Positions 1-8,407 of a stretch of DNA of 64,000 bases are shown here, one piece after another; position 1 is the stretch's first letter, and each line of letters begins with the position of its first letter. The stretch is from Rhizobium aethiopicum (GTDB taxonomy: Bacteria > Pseudomonadota > Alphaproteobacteria > Rhizobiales > Rhizobiaceae), in contig NZ_JACIFV010000002.1 of the NCBI RefSeq assembly GCF_014197535.1, positions 372,001 to 436,000 of the forward strand, in the 5' to 3' direction. The notes under the pieces were generated by a model. It was not told where the DNA came from and did not search any database. It saw only the letters and a program-made list of their open reading frames with translations. A program made the translations under genes and the position numbers.

Positions 1-384
1 ATCTTCGGCGTCTGCCTCGGCCTGCAGGCGCTCGCCGAAGCCTATGGTGGGGAATTGCGCCATCTGGCGCTGCCGATGCACGGCAAGCCGTCGCGCATCC
101 GCGTGCTGGAACCGGGCATCGTCTTCTCCGGCCTTTCGAAGGAAGTGACGGTCGGCCGCTATCACTCGATCTTTGCCGATCCCTCGACGCTGCCGCGTGA
201 ATTCATCATCACGGCTGAAAGCGAAGACGGCACGATCATGGGCATCGAGCACGCCAAGGAGCCGATCGCCGCGGTGCAGTTCCACCCGGAATCGATCATG
301 ACGCTTGGCGGCGACGCCGGCATGCGGATGATCGAGAACGTCGTGGCGCATCTGGCGCGCAAGGTGAAGACGAAGGCGGCTTGA
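1..384 (+). CDS. trpE(G): Anthranilate synthase TrpE(G), C-terminal glutamine amidotransferase part (5' cut by window)
   Basis: This is the 3' end of a gene that enters from the left edge, with 127 visible codons and a TGA stop. It shows the end of a class I glutamine amidotransferase domain. The nucleophile Cys lies in the first visible codons (GVCLGLQA, visible codon 5), and the His/Glu of the triad lie in VQFHPES (visible codons 95 and 97). The segment VGRYHS and the glycine-rich tail are typical of TrpG-type domains. In rhizobia the TrpE and TrpG parts are fused in one protein that makes anthranilate from chorismate and glutamine; the fusion is inferred because only the TrpG part is visible. 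A stand-alone trpG or pabA cannot be excluded from this fragment. Confidence 0.8.
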   Translation: MFGVCLGLQALAEAYGGELRHLALPMHGKPSRIRVLEPGIVFSGLSKEVTVGRYHSIFADPSTLPREFIITAESEDGTIMGIEHAKEPIAAVQFHPESIMTLGGDAGMRMIENVVAHLARKVKTKAA

Positions 385-398
385 TCGCAATTCCGGTT

Positions 399-424
399 CG
401 CCCTTCCTGTTTGCGGGAAGGGCG
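399..424 (+). terminator. GC-rich hairpin just after trpE(G)
   Basis: Perfect 9-bp arms at 399-407 and 416-424 enclose an 8-nt loop, 15 nt after the trpE(G) stop. There is no T-run behind it, so it is either a weak terminator or only an mRNA-stabilising stem. Confidence 0.4.
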
Positions 425-443
425 GGAGCGGCGTCGAACGTGT

Positions 444-495
444 CCTTCGAGGCTTCGCCCTGAGGTGCGTAGCCCGTAGGGCGAAGCCTCGAAGG
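444..495. repeat. 17-bp perfect inverted repeat in the trpE(G) downstream spacer
   Basis: The arms at 444-460 and 479-495 are perfect reverse complements over 17 bp, with an 18-nt loop. The element lies between trpE(G) and a small gene and has no T-tract. It looks like a dispersed palindromic intergenic element rather than a classical terminator. Confidence 0.6.
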
Positions 496-622
496 CGGGG
501 CGGGCATTCCGGACTGGATACAACAGTTACGCATGGTACAACACCGCAAAGATCTTTCGAGGCGGTTGACTTTGTCAGTCAAATCAGAACATTTCAGGAA
601 CGATCAACCGGGACCCATCACC

Positions 623-862
623 GTGGCCAATGCTGAAAAGTTCATCGTGCTCCCTTACCGCAAGAACCGCGGCAATCTTGTGCCCGGCGAAATGCGCCAG
701 GCATCGAATTCCGTCAGCGCCGAAAAGATCGCCTCGGCGATGGCTGAACGGTTTGTCGGCGTGGCGGCCTATGCCGTGATCGTCGACGAGGAAACCGGCG
801 ACATGTCTTCGCCGCGACTGCTCGCCCGATATGGCGAAATTGCCGATCTCAACGCTGCCTGA
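623..862 (+). CDS. Small conserved hypothetical protein (79 aa)
   Basis: I do not recognise a family. The frame is open further upstream from an ATG at 533, but that extension is Arg/Ser-rich and atypical, so I prefer the in-frame GTG at 623, which has GGGA about 10 nt before it. The protein is acidic and soluble with no signal peptide. It has a basic start (LPYRKNRGN), an Ala-rich helix (SAEKIASAMAERF) and a beta segment (VAAYAVIVDEETGD). It ends 15 nt before the following PD-(D/E)XK-like gene on the same strand, so the two are probably co-transcribed. Third-position GC matches its neighbours, which supports real coding. Confidence 0.6.
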   Translation: MANAEKFIVLPYRKNRGNLVPGEMRQASNSVSAEKIASAMAERFVGVAAYAVIVDEETGDMSSPRLLARYGEIADLNAA

Positions 863-877
863 GGCGACGTTTTCACA

Positions 878-1558
878 GTGGAAACGTCGCTTTACCTGCC
901 GGTCAAAACCTTCCTCGAAGCGGCCGGTTATGTCGTCAAGGGAGAGGTCGGCGGATGCGATCTCGTCGGCCTGAGCGATGGCGAGCCGCCGGTCGTGGTT
1001 GTCTGCGAACTGAAGCTCACCTTCAACCTCGAACTGCTTCTCCAGGCGGTGGATCGCGCGGCGATGAGCGATGAGGTCTGGATCGCGGCGCGCGTTTCGG
1101 CCAAGGGGCGCGGGCGAGAGACGGACAAGCGTTATCGCGACCTCTGCCGGCGGCTCGGCATCGGCATGCTCGGCGTCTCGGATGGCGGCGAGGTCAGCGT
1201 CATCGTCAGTTCCATCTCGCCGATGCCGCGCACCAATCCCAAGCGGCGCTCGTGCCTCGTCAAGGAGCATCGGCGCCGTCGCGGCGATCCTGCCGTTGGC
1301 GGCGGCTCGCGGGCGCCGATCATGACGGCCTATCGCCAGCAGGCGCTGCTCTGCGCGGCCGCGCTCGATCGGGGAATTGTGCGCCCGCGGGATATGAAGG
1401 CGCTTACGCCAAAGGCCGGTCCGATCCTGCGCGACAACGTCTATGGATGGTTCGAGCGCCAGGAGAAGGGCGTCTACGCCCTGACGTCGGCAGGCCACGC
1501 CGCTCTTCTGCGGTGGCCGCAATCTCTCCAGTCCGATCCCGCTCCCTCGGCGGTGTAG
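878..1558 (+). CDS. DUF2161-type putative PD-(D/E)XK phosphodiesterase (226 aa)
   Basis: GTG start. The N-terminal third carries an apparent PD-(D/E)XK core: Asp28 in GGCDLVGL, then Glu44-Leu-Lys46 in VVCELKL. This is the layout of nuclease-fold metal and catalytic residues. The middle is basic (KRRSCLVKEHRRRR), which suits nucleic acid binding. The C-terminal part (about 150-215) looks like a winged-helix segment ending in GVYALTSAGHAAL. The family is known only as an uncharacterised alphaproteobacterial group, and substrate and role are unknown. It follows the small gene at 623 by 15 nt. No restriction-modification or toxin-antitoxin partner is adjacent, so a housekeeping or stress role is as likely as defence. 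Confidence 0.7.
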   Translation: METSLYLPVKTFLEAAGYVVKGEVGGCDLVGLSDGEPPVVVVCELKLTFNLELLLQAVDRAAMSDEVWIAARVSAKGRGRETDKRYRDLCRRLGIGMLGVSDGGEVSVIVSSISPMPRTNPKRRSCLVKEHRRRRGDPAVGGGSRAPIMTAYRQQALLCAAALDRGIVRPRDMKALTPKAGPILRDNVYGWFERQEKGVYALTSAGHAALLRWPQSLQSDPAPSAV

Positions 1559-1758
1559 AGGATCGCGTATCGTGTGCCTGCGCCGCTTTCCCATCGGGAC
1601 GCGGCCACAGCTGTGAAGGACGCGTCATTCTCTTTGACAAATCCTCCATCATCACCCATATCACCCTCAACTGGGCCGCCTGCGCGACATTCGCGTGGGC
1701 GGTTTTGCATTTCAATGGCTTGGACCCTGCAATTCATTCGCAACCGCAGGAGGACGAT

Positions 1759-2673
1759 ATGAACGACAACGGCGACCTTACGGTTCGGAAGCTGGCGATG
1801 TGGGGCATTCCGCTGTCGCTCGGCGTCATGGGACTGAAGATGGTGGCTTGGTGGGTCACCGGGTCGGTGGCGCTGTTGTCGGACGGGCTCGAATCGACGG
1901 TCAACGTCGTTGCCGCTTTCATCGCTTTTTTCGTCATCCGCTATGCGCAGAAGCCGGCCGATCACGACCACCCCTTCGGCCATCACAAGGCGGAATATCT
2001 CTCTGCCGTCACCGAGGGCGTACTGATCGTCGTCGCCGCGCTGCTGATCGTCAACGAGGCGGTCGGCTATCTCGCTGCGCCGCGCATGCTCGATGCACCG
2101 GTGCTCGGCCTTGCGCTCAATCTGGCGGCTGGCGTCATCAATGCGGTGTGGGCGCGGCTTTTGATCCGCGCCGGGCGCACACACCGCTCGGCGGCACTGG
2201 CGGCGGATGGGCAGCATATCATGTCGGATGTGGTGACATCCGTCGGCGTGCTCGCCGGGCTGCTGCTGGCGCTGGCGACGGGTTACGCGATTTTCGACCC
2301 GGTGCTTGCCATCCTCGTTGCCATCAACATTCTCTATCAAGGCTGGAAGGTGATTTCGCAATCGATCAGCGGCCTGATGGATCAGGCGGTCGAGCCGCAG
2401 GAGGAGGAAGCGATCAAGCAGGCGATCGCCACCCATGCGGCGGGTTCGATCGGCGTGCACGACCTGAAGACGAGGCGGGCGGGCGCCGTCACTTTCATCG
2501 ATTTTCACATGGTGGTGCCCGGCACTATGTCCGTGCGGCAGGCGCATGATATATGCGATCGCCTTGAGGATGCCATCAGAGCGGTGCATGAGGGCGCCAA
2601 GATAGCCATTCATGTGGAGCCGGAGGGCGAAAAGGCCCATGGCATCCGCGTCAAAGTCGTCAAGGAGGCATGA
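1759..2673 (+). CDS. Cation diffusion facilitator (CDF) family metal efflux protein (304 aa)
   Basis: Inner-membrane exporter of divalent cations (Zn, Fe, Mn or similar) driven by proton exchange. Six hydrophobic segments fill the first about 200 residues. The transport-site motifs are visible: ALLSDGLES in TM2 and [12 protein letters not shown] in TM5, giving the Asp and His-x3-Asp ligands. The cytosolic-facing segment [15 protein letters not shown] after TM2 is the classic CDF signature. A soluble C-terminal domain (about 205-300) ends in [10 protein letters not shown]. The ATG at 1759 follows a good AGGAGG ribosome binding site. The stop overlaps the queF start by 4 nt (ATGA), so the two are translationally coupled. 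The metal cannot be told from sequence alone. Confidence 0.9.
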   Translation: MNDNGDLTVRKLAMWGIPLSLGVMGLKMVAWWVTGSVALLSDGLESTVNVVAAFIAFFVIRYAQKPADHDHPFGHHKAEYLSAVTEGVLIVVAALLIVNEAVGYLAAPRMLDAPVLGLALNLAAGVINAVWARLLIRAGRTHRSAALAADGQHIMSDVVTSVGVLAGLLLALATGYAIFDPVLAILVAINILYQGWKVISQSISGLMDQAVEPQEEEAIKQAIATHAAGSIGVHDLKTRRAGAVTFIDFHMVVPGTMSVRQAHDICDRLEDAIRAVHEGAKIAIHVEPEGEKAHGIRVKVVKEA

Positions 2674-3137
2674 TGCCGAATACCGATGTTTCCAGCCTGT
2701 CGATGCTGGGTCAGCAAACCGAAACCGCGAAATCGCCGGAAGAGGCGGTGCTGGAAAAAGTGCCGTCCAATCATGCCGGCACCGACTATGTCGTGCGCTT
2801 CACCGCACCGGAATTCACCTCGCTCTGCCCGATGACGGGGCAGCCGGATTTCGCCCATATCGTCATCGACTACATCCCCGGCGAATGGCTGGTGGAATCG
2901 AAGTCGCTGAAACTCTTCCTGTTTTCCTTCCGCAATCACGGCGCCTTCCACGAGGATTGCTCGATTTACATCGCCAAGCGCATCGTCGAACTGCTCGACC
3001 CCAAATGGCTGAGGATCGGCGCTTACTGGTATCCGCGTGGCGGCATTCCGATCGACGTCTTCTGGCAGACGGGCAAGCCGCCGGAAGGTGTGTGGCTGCC
3101 GGAGCAGGGCGTCGCCACCTATCGTGGACGTGGGTGA
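2670..3137 (+). CDS. queF: NADPH-dependent 7-cyano-7-deazaguanine (preQ0) reductase QueF
   Basis: Reduces preQ0 to preQ1, the nitrile-to-amine step of queuosine biosynthesis, in the cytosol. At 155 aa it is the short, single-domain type I form. The catalytic Cys53 and Asp60 lie in LCPMTGQPD, and the signature ESKSLK (76-81) is followed by [10 protein letters not shown], which carries the substrate-binding His and Glu. There are two tandem ATG codons; I used the first, which overlaps the CDF stop. No other queuosine genes are in the window, so its partnership with a metal exporter is positional. Confidence 0.95.
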   Translation: MMPNTDVSSLSMLGQQTETAKSPEEAVLEKVPSNHAGTDYVVRFTAPEFTSLCPMTGQPDFAHIVIDYIPGEWLVESKSLKLFLFSFRNHGAFHEDCSIYIAKRIVELLDPKWLRIGAYWYPRGGIPIDVFWQTGKPPEGVWLPEQGVATYRGRG

Positions 3138-3146
3138 GCCGCGGTG

Positions 3147-3186
3147 CCGCCAAAGGCGGCAGCAATCGATCCAGTGAATCGATTGC
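3147..3186. terminator. Paired hairpins downstream of queF
   Basis: Two consecutive stems lie just after the queF stop: GCCGCC/GGCGGC at 3147-3160 and a 9-bp perfect stem at 3162-3170/3178-3186. They sit between convergent genes and could serve as a bidirectional terminator, but there is no T-run. Confidence 0.35.
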
Positions 3187-3274
3187 AGCGGCGAACGCCC
3201 TGAGCCAAAGCAAAGGGCTGGGCAACGGTGCGGCAACTGAATAGCAGCTGCCGCCCTTTTCTGCCTGTTAGAGT

Positions 3275-4036
3275 TCACACATCCGTAACGTCGCCGGACG
3301 AGTCATCGCTGTAATCGTCGCCATCGTCGTAATCGGCCTGCTGCAGGTTGTCGTCGTCATCGTGGCCGGCATTGTCCGAAGCCTGGCGGACGTCGTCATC
3401 GCCATAATAATTGTTGATGACGGTTGTTTCTTCGGTTGGCGCGGCCACATTGCCGAACGGGTTGGCGCCGAAGGGCGAGCCCCAACCGAGCGAAGACATA
3501 TGGTTGCCGAAGATGCCGCTCAGCGAGTTGGCAAGCAGCATGCCGCCGGCAACGCCGGCTGCCGTGCCGAGCGCGCCGCGCAGGAAACTGCCGCCGGCAG
3601 ACGGCGCATAGGCCTGCTGGCTCCAGGGGCCGGTGGGCTGCTGTTGCGCCTGGCGATCGTGGGCGCGCGGCTCGTCATAGGCGCGGGACGGCTGCCCCCA
3701 GGGGCCGGGGTTGGAGGGGACAGGCGCGGGCTGCTGTGTCTGGGTATTGCCGAAGATCGAGCTCAGGAAGCCGCCGCCCTGTTCGGCTTGGTGGTGCTCG
3801 CTGGCTCCGGCTTCAAACTGCCGGACGCGCTCCTCGAGTTCCTTGATGTGGTTGGCGGCCGCTTCCAATCCCTTTTCCTGCACGATGACGGCCTGGGCGA
3901 GATAATAAGTGGCGGACGGCTGCTCGCGCGTCGCCTGGTCGATCAGGGCTTCGGCCTCGCGGTCGCGCGGCTGGGCTTGCGCCGTGCGCACGCGGTCGAA
4001 GAGGGCGGTCAGCAATTGGCGTTCTTCCGGTGACAT
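3275..4036 (-). CDS. DUF2076 family protein (253 aa)
   Basis: The start at MSPEERQLL (4036) is backed by an AGGAGACC ribosome binding site; the open frame runs further upstream without support. The N-terminal 90 residues are helical (EERQLLTALFDRV, EAEALIDQATREQP) with a likely coiled coil around KELEERVRQFE. A Pro/Gln/Gly-rich linker follows, then a hydrophobic Gly/Ala segment (FLRGALGTAAGVAGGMLL) that may insert in the membrane, and a very acidic tail with Asp runs. This is the usual architecture of DUF2076 proteins in alphaproteobacteria, whose role (periplasmic or envelope sensor) is not established. It converges with queF, and the clpP-like gene lies behind it on the other strand. Confidence 0.7.
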   Translation of the reverse strand: MSPEERQLLTALFDRVRTAQAQPRDREAEALIDQATREQPSATYYLAQAVIVQEKGLEAAANHIKELEERVRQFEAGASEHHQAEQGGGFLSSIFGNTQTQQPAPVPSNPGPWGQPSRAYDEPRAHDRQAQQQPTGPWSQQAYAPSAGGSFLRGALGTAAGVAGGMLLANSLSGIFGNHMSSLGWGSPFGANPFGNVAAPTEETTVINNYYGDDDVRQASDNAGHDDDDNLQQADYDDGDDYSDDSSGDVTDV

Positions 4037-4267
4037 GTCCGGTCTCCTGTTGATCTCGTTTGGCGGTTGCCATGTGAGACGTGAGGTAGGAACCGATTCC
4101 GGCTTTTCAAAGCCTTCCACCGTTACATTTCAGTAAGGCTTGCGGAACGGTGCGCGGCTTCTTAAGGATATCTCCACCGCTTCGGTGCCTTGTGTTTTTC
4201 CCGCATTGTTTTAGGCATTGAGTCGCACTATGTGCGAGGAACCCGAATTCATCTCCGAGAGGTTCGA

Positions 4268-4852
4268 ATGAACGACGAAGAACAGGACGACAAGACGAAG
4301 GAACTGCCGCTCGGCAAGGAAACGGAGGCGAATCTTTTCAAGTCGCGTTCGATCTTCATCTATGGACCGATCAACCAGGAACTGGCGCAGAAGGTCTGCT
4401 CGCAGCTCGTCGCACTTGCCGCGGCGAGCGACGAAGACATTCGCATCTATGTCAATTCGCCCGGCGGTCACGTCGAATCCGGCGATTCCATCCATGACAT
4501 GGTCAAGTTCATCAAGCCGAAGGTCTGGATGATCGGCACCGGCTGGGTCGCTTCGGCCGGCGCGCTGATCTATGTCGCGGCTCCCAGGGAAAGGCGCCTG
4601 TGCCTGCCGAACACGCGCTTCCTGCTGCACCAACCGTCGGGCGGCACGCGCGGCATGGCATCCGACATCGAGATCCAGGCACGTGAGATCATCAAGATGA
4701 ACGAGCGCCTGAACAAGATCATGGCGGAGGCCACCGGCCAGCCGCTCGAGAAGATCGCCAAGGACACGGATCGCGACTATTGGCTCTCGGCCGAAGAGGC
4801 GAAGGACTACGGCCTTGTCTCGCGCATCGTGACGTCGCAAGCCGACATCTGA
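4268..4852 (+). CDS. ClpP-family serine protease subunit (194 aa), non-canonical paralogue
   Basis: Cytosolic Clp protease proteolytic subunit. The triad is intact: Ser96 in GWVASAGAL, His121 in FLLHQPSGG and Asp170 in DTDRDYWLS. The surroundings differ from the usual ClpP (commonly GQAASMG and MIHQP). The start MNDEEQDDK at 4268 follows GAGAGG; the short charged N-terminus lacks a typical propeptide. No clpX or clpA is adjacent, unlike the main clpP-clpX-lon locus of rhizobia, so this is probably an extra ClpP copy. Whether it forms its own ring or mixes with the main ClpP cannot be read from sequence. A strong terminator follows. Confidence 0.85.
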   Translation: MNDEEQDDKTKELPLGKETEANLFKSRSIFIYGPINQELAQKVCSQLVALAAASDEDIRIYVNSPGGHVESGDSIHDMVKFIKPKVWMIGTGWVASAGALIYVAAPRERRLCLPNTRFLLHQPSGGTRGMASDIEIQAREIIKMNERLNKIMAEATGQPLEKIAKDTDRDYWLSAEEAKDYGLVSRIVTSQADI

Positions 4853-4874
4853 GTTTTCTCGGCCGAAATCTTCG

Positions 4875-4913
4875 AAACGCCCTTGCCTGCCGACCGCAGG
4901 CAGGGGCGTTTTT
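4875..4913 (+). terminator. Rho-independent terminator of the clpP-like gene
   Basis: A 16-bp stem (4875-4890 with 4896-4911, one G-U type mismatch) and a short loop are followed by a run of T at 4909-4913. It starts 22 nt after the stop codon. Confidence 0.85.
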
Positions 4914-5033
4914 GCTTTCGGACGGCGCTTGCGGTCATCGACCGGCAGAGCTGGGCGGAAAGCTCTCAATCTGGACTTGCGCGGGCGGCAACCATCATGC
5001 TCCATGCGCAATTCCCGCAGCTCAGAGTCCGCC

Positions 5034-6233
5034 ATGCTCAAAGATTTTTCCGTCCAGGCCCTGTTCATGGGGCTGCTTACCGCTTTTGTCGGCTCCGCCA
5101 GCTCCTTCGCCGTCGTGCTGCACGGGCTGCAGGCGGTGGGCGCGACGGATGCGCAGGCCGCTTCGGGGCTGATGGCCTTGTCGATCTCCATGGGCGTCTG
5201 CGCGATCGTGCTCAGCGCCGTGACTCGATTGCCGATCAGCATCGCCTGGTCGACGCCGGGGGCGGCGCTGCTCGCAAGCACAGGCGCAATCGAGGGCGGC
5301 TTCAATGCGGCGGTCGGCGCATTCCTCGTCTGCGCCGTGCTGATCATCATTGCCGGGCTGTTTAAGCCGCTCGGCCGGGCTGTGGCCGCCATTCCCGCGC
5401 CGCTCGCCAATGCGATGCTATCAGGTGTGCTGATCGGTCTCTGCTTTGCGCCGGTGAAGGCGATCGGCTTCAATCCGCTGCTCGGTCTGCCGATCGTCAT
5501 TTCCTGGATCGTCGTCGGCGCCTTCAAGCGGCTCTGGGCGGTGCCGGCCGCGCTCGCAGCCTTCGTGCTGGTGCTCGCCTTCGGCGTCGACATTCCCGAG
5601 GGCGCCTTCGCCTCGCTCGAACGATCGCTGGTGCCGGCTGCGGAATTCGTCCGGCCGGTGTTCAACCTCGCCGCCTTCATCTCGATCGCGCTGCCGCTTT
5701 TCATCGTCACCATGGCCTCGCAGAACATTCCCGGCATCGCCGTCCTAAAGGTCAATCACTACGATCCGAAGCCAGGTCCGCTCTTTGCCGTCACCGGCTT
5801 CTTTTCGTTGCTGTCGGCGCCTTTCGGCGGCCACGCCGTCAACCTGGCGGCCATCACCGCGGCCATGTGCGCCGGGCATGACGCCCATGCCGATCCCAAG
5901 CGGCGCTATTGGGCATCGCTGATCGCCGGCGTCGGTTATGTGATCCTCGGGTTGCTCGCCGGCGCGGTGACGGCCTTCGTCGCTTTGGCGCCGCCCATTC
6001 TGATCGAGGCGGTGGCGGGGCTGGCGCTCGTCGGGGCCTTCTCATCCTCGGCGATGTCGGCTTTCCAGGCGCAGGACTCGCGCGAAGCGGCTGCGATCAC
6101 CTTCCTCGTCACCGCATCCGGCGTTTCCTTCGGCGGCATCTCAGGCGCCTTCTGGGGATTGATCGCCGGCGGGCTGATGCTGGCGCTGTCGCGGCTGGTG
6201 AAGATGTCGAAAGATCGCGCTCGGCAGAAGTAA
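5034..6233 (+). CDS. BenE-type benzoate/H+ symporter family membrane protein (399 aa)
   Basis: Polytopic inner-membrane protein with about 11-12 hydrophobic segments throughout. Conserved features fit the BenE/nucleobase-transporter fold: LPISIAWSTPGAALLA in the N-terminal half and VTMASQNIPGIAVL followed by APFGGHAVNLAAITAA in the C-terminal half. The substrate is unknown; BenE is named for benzoate, but rhizobial homologues are not proven to carry it, and no benzoate catabolic gene is nearby. ATG at 5034 is used; an in-frame ATG at 5004 is an alternative. It stands alone between the clpP-like terminator and the leuA leader. Confidence 0.85.
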   Translation: MLKDFSVQALFMGLLTAFVGSASSFAVVLHGLQAVGATDAQAASGLMALSISMGVCAIVLSAVTRLPISIAWSTPGAALLASTGAIEGGFNAAVGAFLVCAVLIIIAGLFKPLGRAVAAIPAPLANAMLSGVLIGLCFAPVKAIGFNPLLGLPIVISWIVVGAFKRLWAVPAALAAFVLVLAFGVDIPEGAFASLERSLVPAAEFVRPVFNLAAFISIALPLFIVTMASQNIPGIAVLKVNHYDPKPGPLFAVTGFFSLLSAPFGGHAVNLAAITAAMCAGHDAHADPKRRYWASLIAGVGYVILGLLAGAVTAFVALAPPILIEAVAGLALVGAFSSSAMSAFQAQDSREAAAITFLVTASGVSFGGISGAFWGLIAGGLMLALSRLVKMSKDRARQK

Positions 6234-6257
6234 CGGAGAGCCGGCGGACCGCGAGGG

Positions 6258-6286
6258 CTTGCCAGCTTCACCGCCCAAGGTTATAA
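6258..6286 (+). promoter_or_regulatory. Predicted promoter of the leuA leader, placed for a leaderless mRNA
   Basis: CTTGCC (6258-6263), a 17-nt spacer, then TTATAA (6281-6286) resembles the alphaproteobacterial housekeeping consensus CTTGAC-N17-CTATAT. Transcription would start about 7-9 nt downstream, at or next to the ATG at 6295, which would make the leader peptide mRNA leaderless. Inferred from sequence only. Confidence 0.55.
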
Positions 6287-6294
6287 GCGCGGCC

Positions 6295-6420
6295 ATGAAG
6301 ACCTCTGGCGCTAAGATTTCCGATACGATTGCACGCGGCCGCATCGCCCTGCGTGACGTCTCGAGCGCCGTGACCTCGCTTCTTCTCCTCGGCCTTACGC
6401 GCGGTTGCCGGGTCCGTTGA
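6295..6420 (+). CDS. leuL: leuA leader peptide (41 aa) with a Leu-codon cluster
   Basis: Small ORF directly before leuA. Codons 28-34 read SLLLLGL, with CTT CTT CTC CTC and CTT; these are less favoured Leu codons in a genome that mostly uses CTG and CTC. The ORF stops with TGA at the edge of a GC-rich stem (6419-6461). This is the arrangement of ribosome-mediated transcription attenuation: low charged Leu-tRNA stalls the ribosome at the cluster and lets an antiterminator form. Attenuators before leuA are known from comparative genomics of alphaproteobacteria. I used the first ATG; an internal GTG at codon 26 would give a shorter peptide with the same Leu run. Confidence 0.7.
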   Translation: MKTSGAKISDTIARGRIALRDVSSAVTSLLLLGLTRGCRVR

Positions 6421-6461
6421 GGAGCGCCCGGCGGCCGAAAGCCCGCCCGGCATCGCTCCTC
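6419..6461 (+). terminator. Putative attenuator hairpin of leuA
   Basis: An 8-bp perfect outer stem (6419-6426 with 6454-6461) contains an inner GGCGG/CCGCC stem (6430-6434 with 6443-6447). It begins inside the leader stop codon. The following sequence is AT-rich but has no clean T-run, so the termination strength is uncertain. Confidence 0.55.
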
Positions 6462-6576
6462 GCGATTCACTTTCAAAATTGACCGAACGACCGACGAAGG
6501 TCCGCATTTGTTTATCGCCAAGTCCGACGCGATCGGCTATGAGGCGGGGCAAATGCCGGGACGAGGAGAGAAGACA

Positions 6577-8295
6577 ATGGACAATACCAACAGCCGATCC
6601 TCCGCGAAGGGCATGCCCGATGCCGCGATGAAATACCGGCCCTATCCGCAGGTGAATATTCCCGACCGCACCTGGCCGACCAGGACCATCACCAAGGCGC
6701 CTGTGTGGTGCTCGGTCGATCTGCGCGACGGCAACCAGGCGCTGGTCGACCCGATGGGCCACGATCGCAAGGCCCGGATGTTCCATCTGCTGCTCGAGAT
6801 GGGCTTCAAGGAAATCGAGATCGGTTTCCCCTCCGCCTCGCAGACGGATTTCGATTTCGCCCGCTGGTGCGTGGAAGAGGGCAACGTGCCCGCCGATGTC
6901 TCGCTGCAGGTGCTGGTACAGTGCCGCCCGGAGCTCATCACCCGCACCTTCGAAGCGCTGGAAGGCGCAAACCGGCCGATCGTGCATTTCTATAACTCGA
7001 CCAGCGAGCTGCAGCGCCGCGTTGTTTTCGCCAAGGATGTGCAGGGCATCAAGCAGATCGCCGTCGACGCCGCCAAGATGATCACCGACATGGCCGCCAA
7101 GGCCGGCGGCGGCTATCGTTTCGAATATTCGCCCGAGAGCTTCACCGGCACCGAGCTGGAGGTGGCGCTGGAGATCTGCAACGCCGTCATCGAGGTGGTC
7201 AAGCCGACGCCGGACAACAAGCTCATCATCAACCTGCCGTCCACCGTCGAGATGGCGACGCCGAACGTCTATGCCGACCAGATCGAATGGATGTGCCGCA
7301 ATCTCGACAATCGCGAGAACCTGATCGTCTCGCTGCATCCGCATAACGACCGTGGCACCGGCATCGCCGCCGCCGAGCTGGCCTTGCTGGCAGGCGCCGA
7401 CCGGGTCGAAGGCACGCTGTTCGGCAATGGCGAGCGCACCGGCAATGTCGACGTCGTGACGATGGCGCTCAACATGTTCACGCAGGGCGTCGATCCCGGG
7501 ATCGACTGCTCGAACATCGAGCGCATCAAGGAAGTGTTCGAATATTCGAACCAGATGGCGATTGCCGAGCGTCACCCTTATGTCGGCGAGCTGGTCTATA
7601 CCGCATTCTCCGGCTCGCATCAGGATGCGATCAACAAGGGCATGAAGGCAGCACAGGTCGCCAACCACCCGGTTTGGGAAGTGCCGTACCTGCCGATCGA
7701 TCCGCGTGACGTCGGCCGTTCCTACGAGGCCATCATCCGCATCAATTCACAATCGGGCAAGGGCGGCATCGCCTATATCCTGCAGCAGGATTACGGGCTC
7801 AACCTGCCGCGCAACCTGCAGGTCGAATTCCGCGAGGACATCCAGCGCATCACCGACGTCGAGGGCAAGGAGCTTCCCTCGAAGCGCATCTACGATCGCT
7901 TCATCGAGCGTTACGTGACGCAGCCGGAGGCGCGCCTCAAGTTCGTCGACCACCACACCTATCCCGACACCGAGCACAAGGGCCAGCGGATCGTAGCAGC
8001 TGAAATCACCGACAATGGCGAGATCAAGCGCATCGAAGGGCGCGGCAACGGCCCGATCGACGGCTTCATCAACGCACTGTCGCATTATCTCGGCATCGAG
8101 ATGTCGGTCGAGGACTATTCCGAGCATTCGCTGCAGCACGGCTCGAATGCGGCGGCGATCTCCTATGTCGAGACCTCCTATCCCGGCGGCAAACTCTTCG
8201 GCGCCGGCATCAATACCAACATCGTCGCGGCATCGCTGGAGGCGATCGTCTCGGCTGCCAACCGGGTGCTCGAGGTGAAGGCCGGCAAGGCCTGA
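6577..8295 (+). CDS. leuA: 2-isopropylmalate synthase, long type (572 aa)
   Basis: Condenses acetyl-CoA with 2-oxoisovalerate, the first committed step of leucine synthesis. The start MDNTNS at 6577 has GAGGAGA 7-13 nt upstream. The HMGL-like barrel opens with WCSVDLRDGNQAL, whose Asp is a metal ligand, and carries the metal-binding SLHPHNDRGTG followed by GTLFGNGERTGNVD. The C-terminal regulatory domain (from about residue 440) is the leucine-binding allosteric part. At 572 aa it is the long LeuA2 form as in mycobacteria and rhizobia. It sits alone behind a Leu leader, as expected for end-product control at both transcription and enzyme level. Confidence 0.95.
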   Translation: MDNTNSRSSAKGMPDAAMKYRPYPQVNIPDRTWPTRTITKAPVWCSVDLRDGNQALVDPMGHDRKARMFHLLLEMGFKEIEIGFPSASQTDFDFARWCVEEGNVPADVSLQVLVQCRPELITRTFEALEGANRPIVHFYNSTSELQRRVVFAKDVQGIKQIAVDAAKMITDMAAKAGGGYRFEYSPESFTGTELEVALEICNAVIEVVKPTPDNKLIINLPSTVEMATPNVYADQIEWMCRNLDNRENLIVSLHPHNDRGTGIAAAELALLAGADRVEGTLFGNGERTGNVDVVTMALNMFTQGVDPGIDCSNIERIKEVFEYSNQMAIAERHPYVGELVYTAFSGSHQDAINKGMKAAQVANHPVWEVPYLPIDPRDVGRSYEAIIRINSQSGKGGIAYILQQDYGLNLPRNLQVEFREDIQRITDVEGKELPSKRIYDRFIERYVTQPEARLKFVDHHTYPDTEHKGQRIVAAEITDNGEIKRIEGRGNGPIDGFINALSHYLGIEMSVEDYSEHSLQHGSNAAAISYVETSYPGGKLFGAGINTNIVAASLEAIVSAANRVLEVKAGKA

Positions 8296-8407
8296 TCGAA
8301 TAGGTTCAGGCCGTGATCGTCTCGGTGCGGCGCGGCCTGACGATCGGGTTGACTTCGTTGCGTCTTCGCTGAGCGTACGCGAAAGCAATGAAAGGCGTGC
8401 CGTGCGG

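Noticed and set aside
584..1594. Long minus-strand open frame opposite two plus-strand genes
   Set aside because: Composition (Arg, His and Asp rich) is typical of the antisense shadow of high-GC genes; the plus-strand frames have recognisable domains or better starts.
1252..1758. Long upstream extension of the CDF transporter frame
   Set aside because: It overlaps the 3' part of the PD-(D/E)XK-like gene in another frame, has Arg/Ser-rich composition, and the ATG at 1759 has a perfect ribosome binding site.
4261..4270. GGTTCGAATG resembling a tRNA T-loop
   Set aside because: It is the region just before the clpP-like start; no cloverleaf arms can be drawn. No tRNA found elsewhere either.
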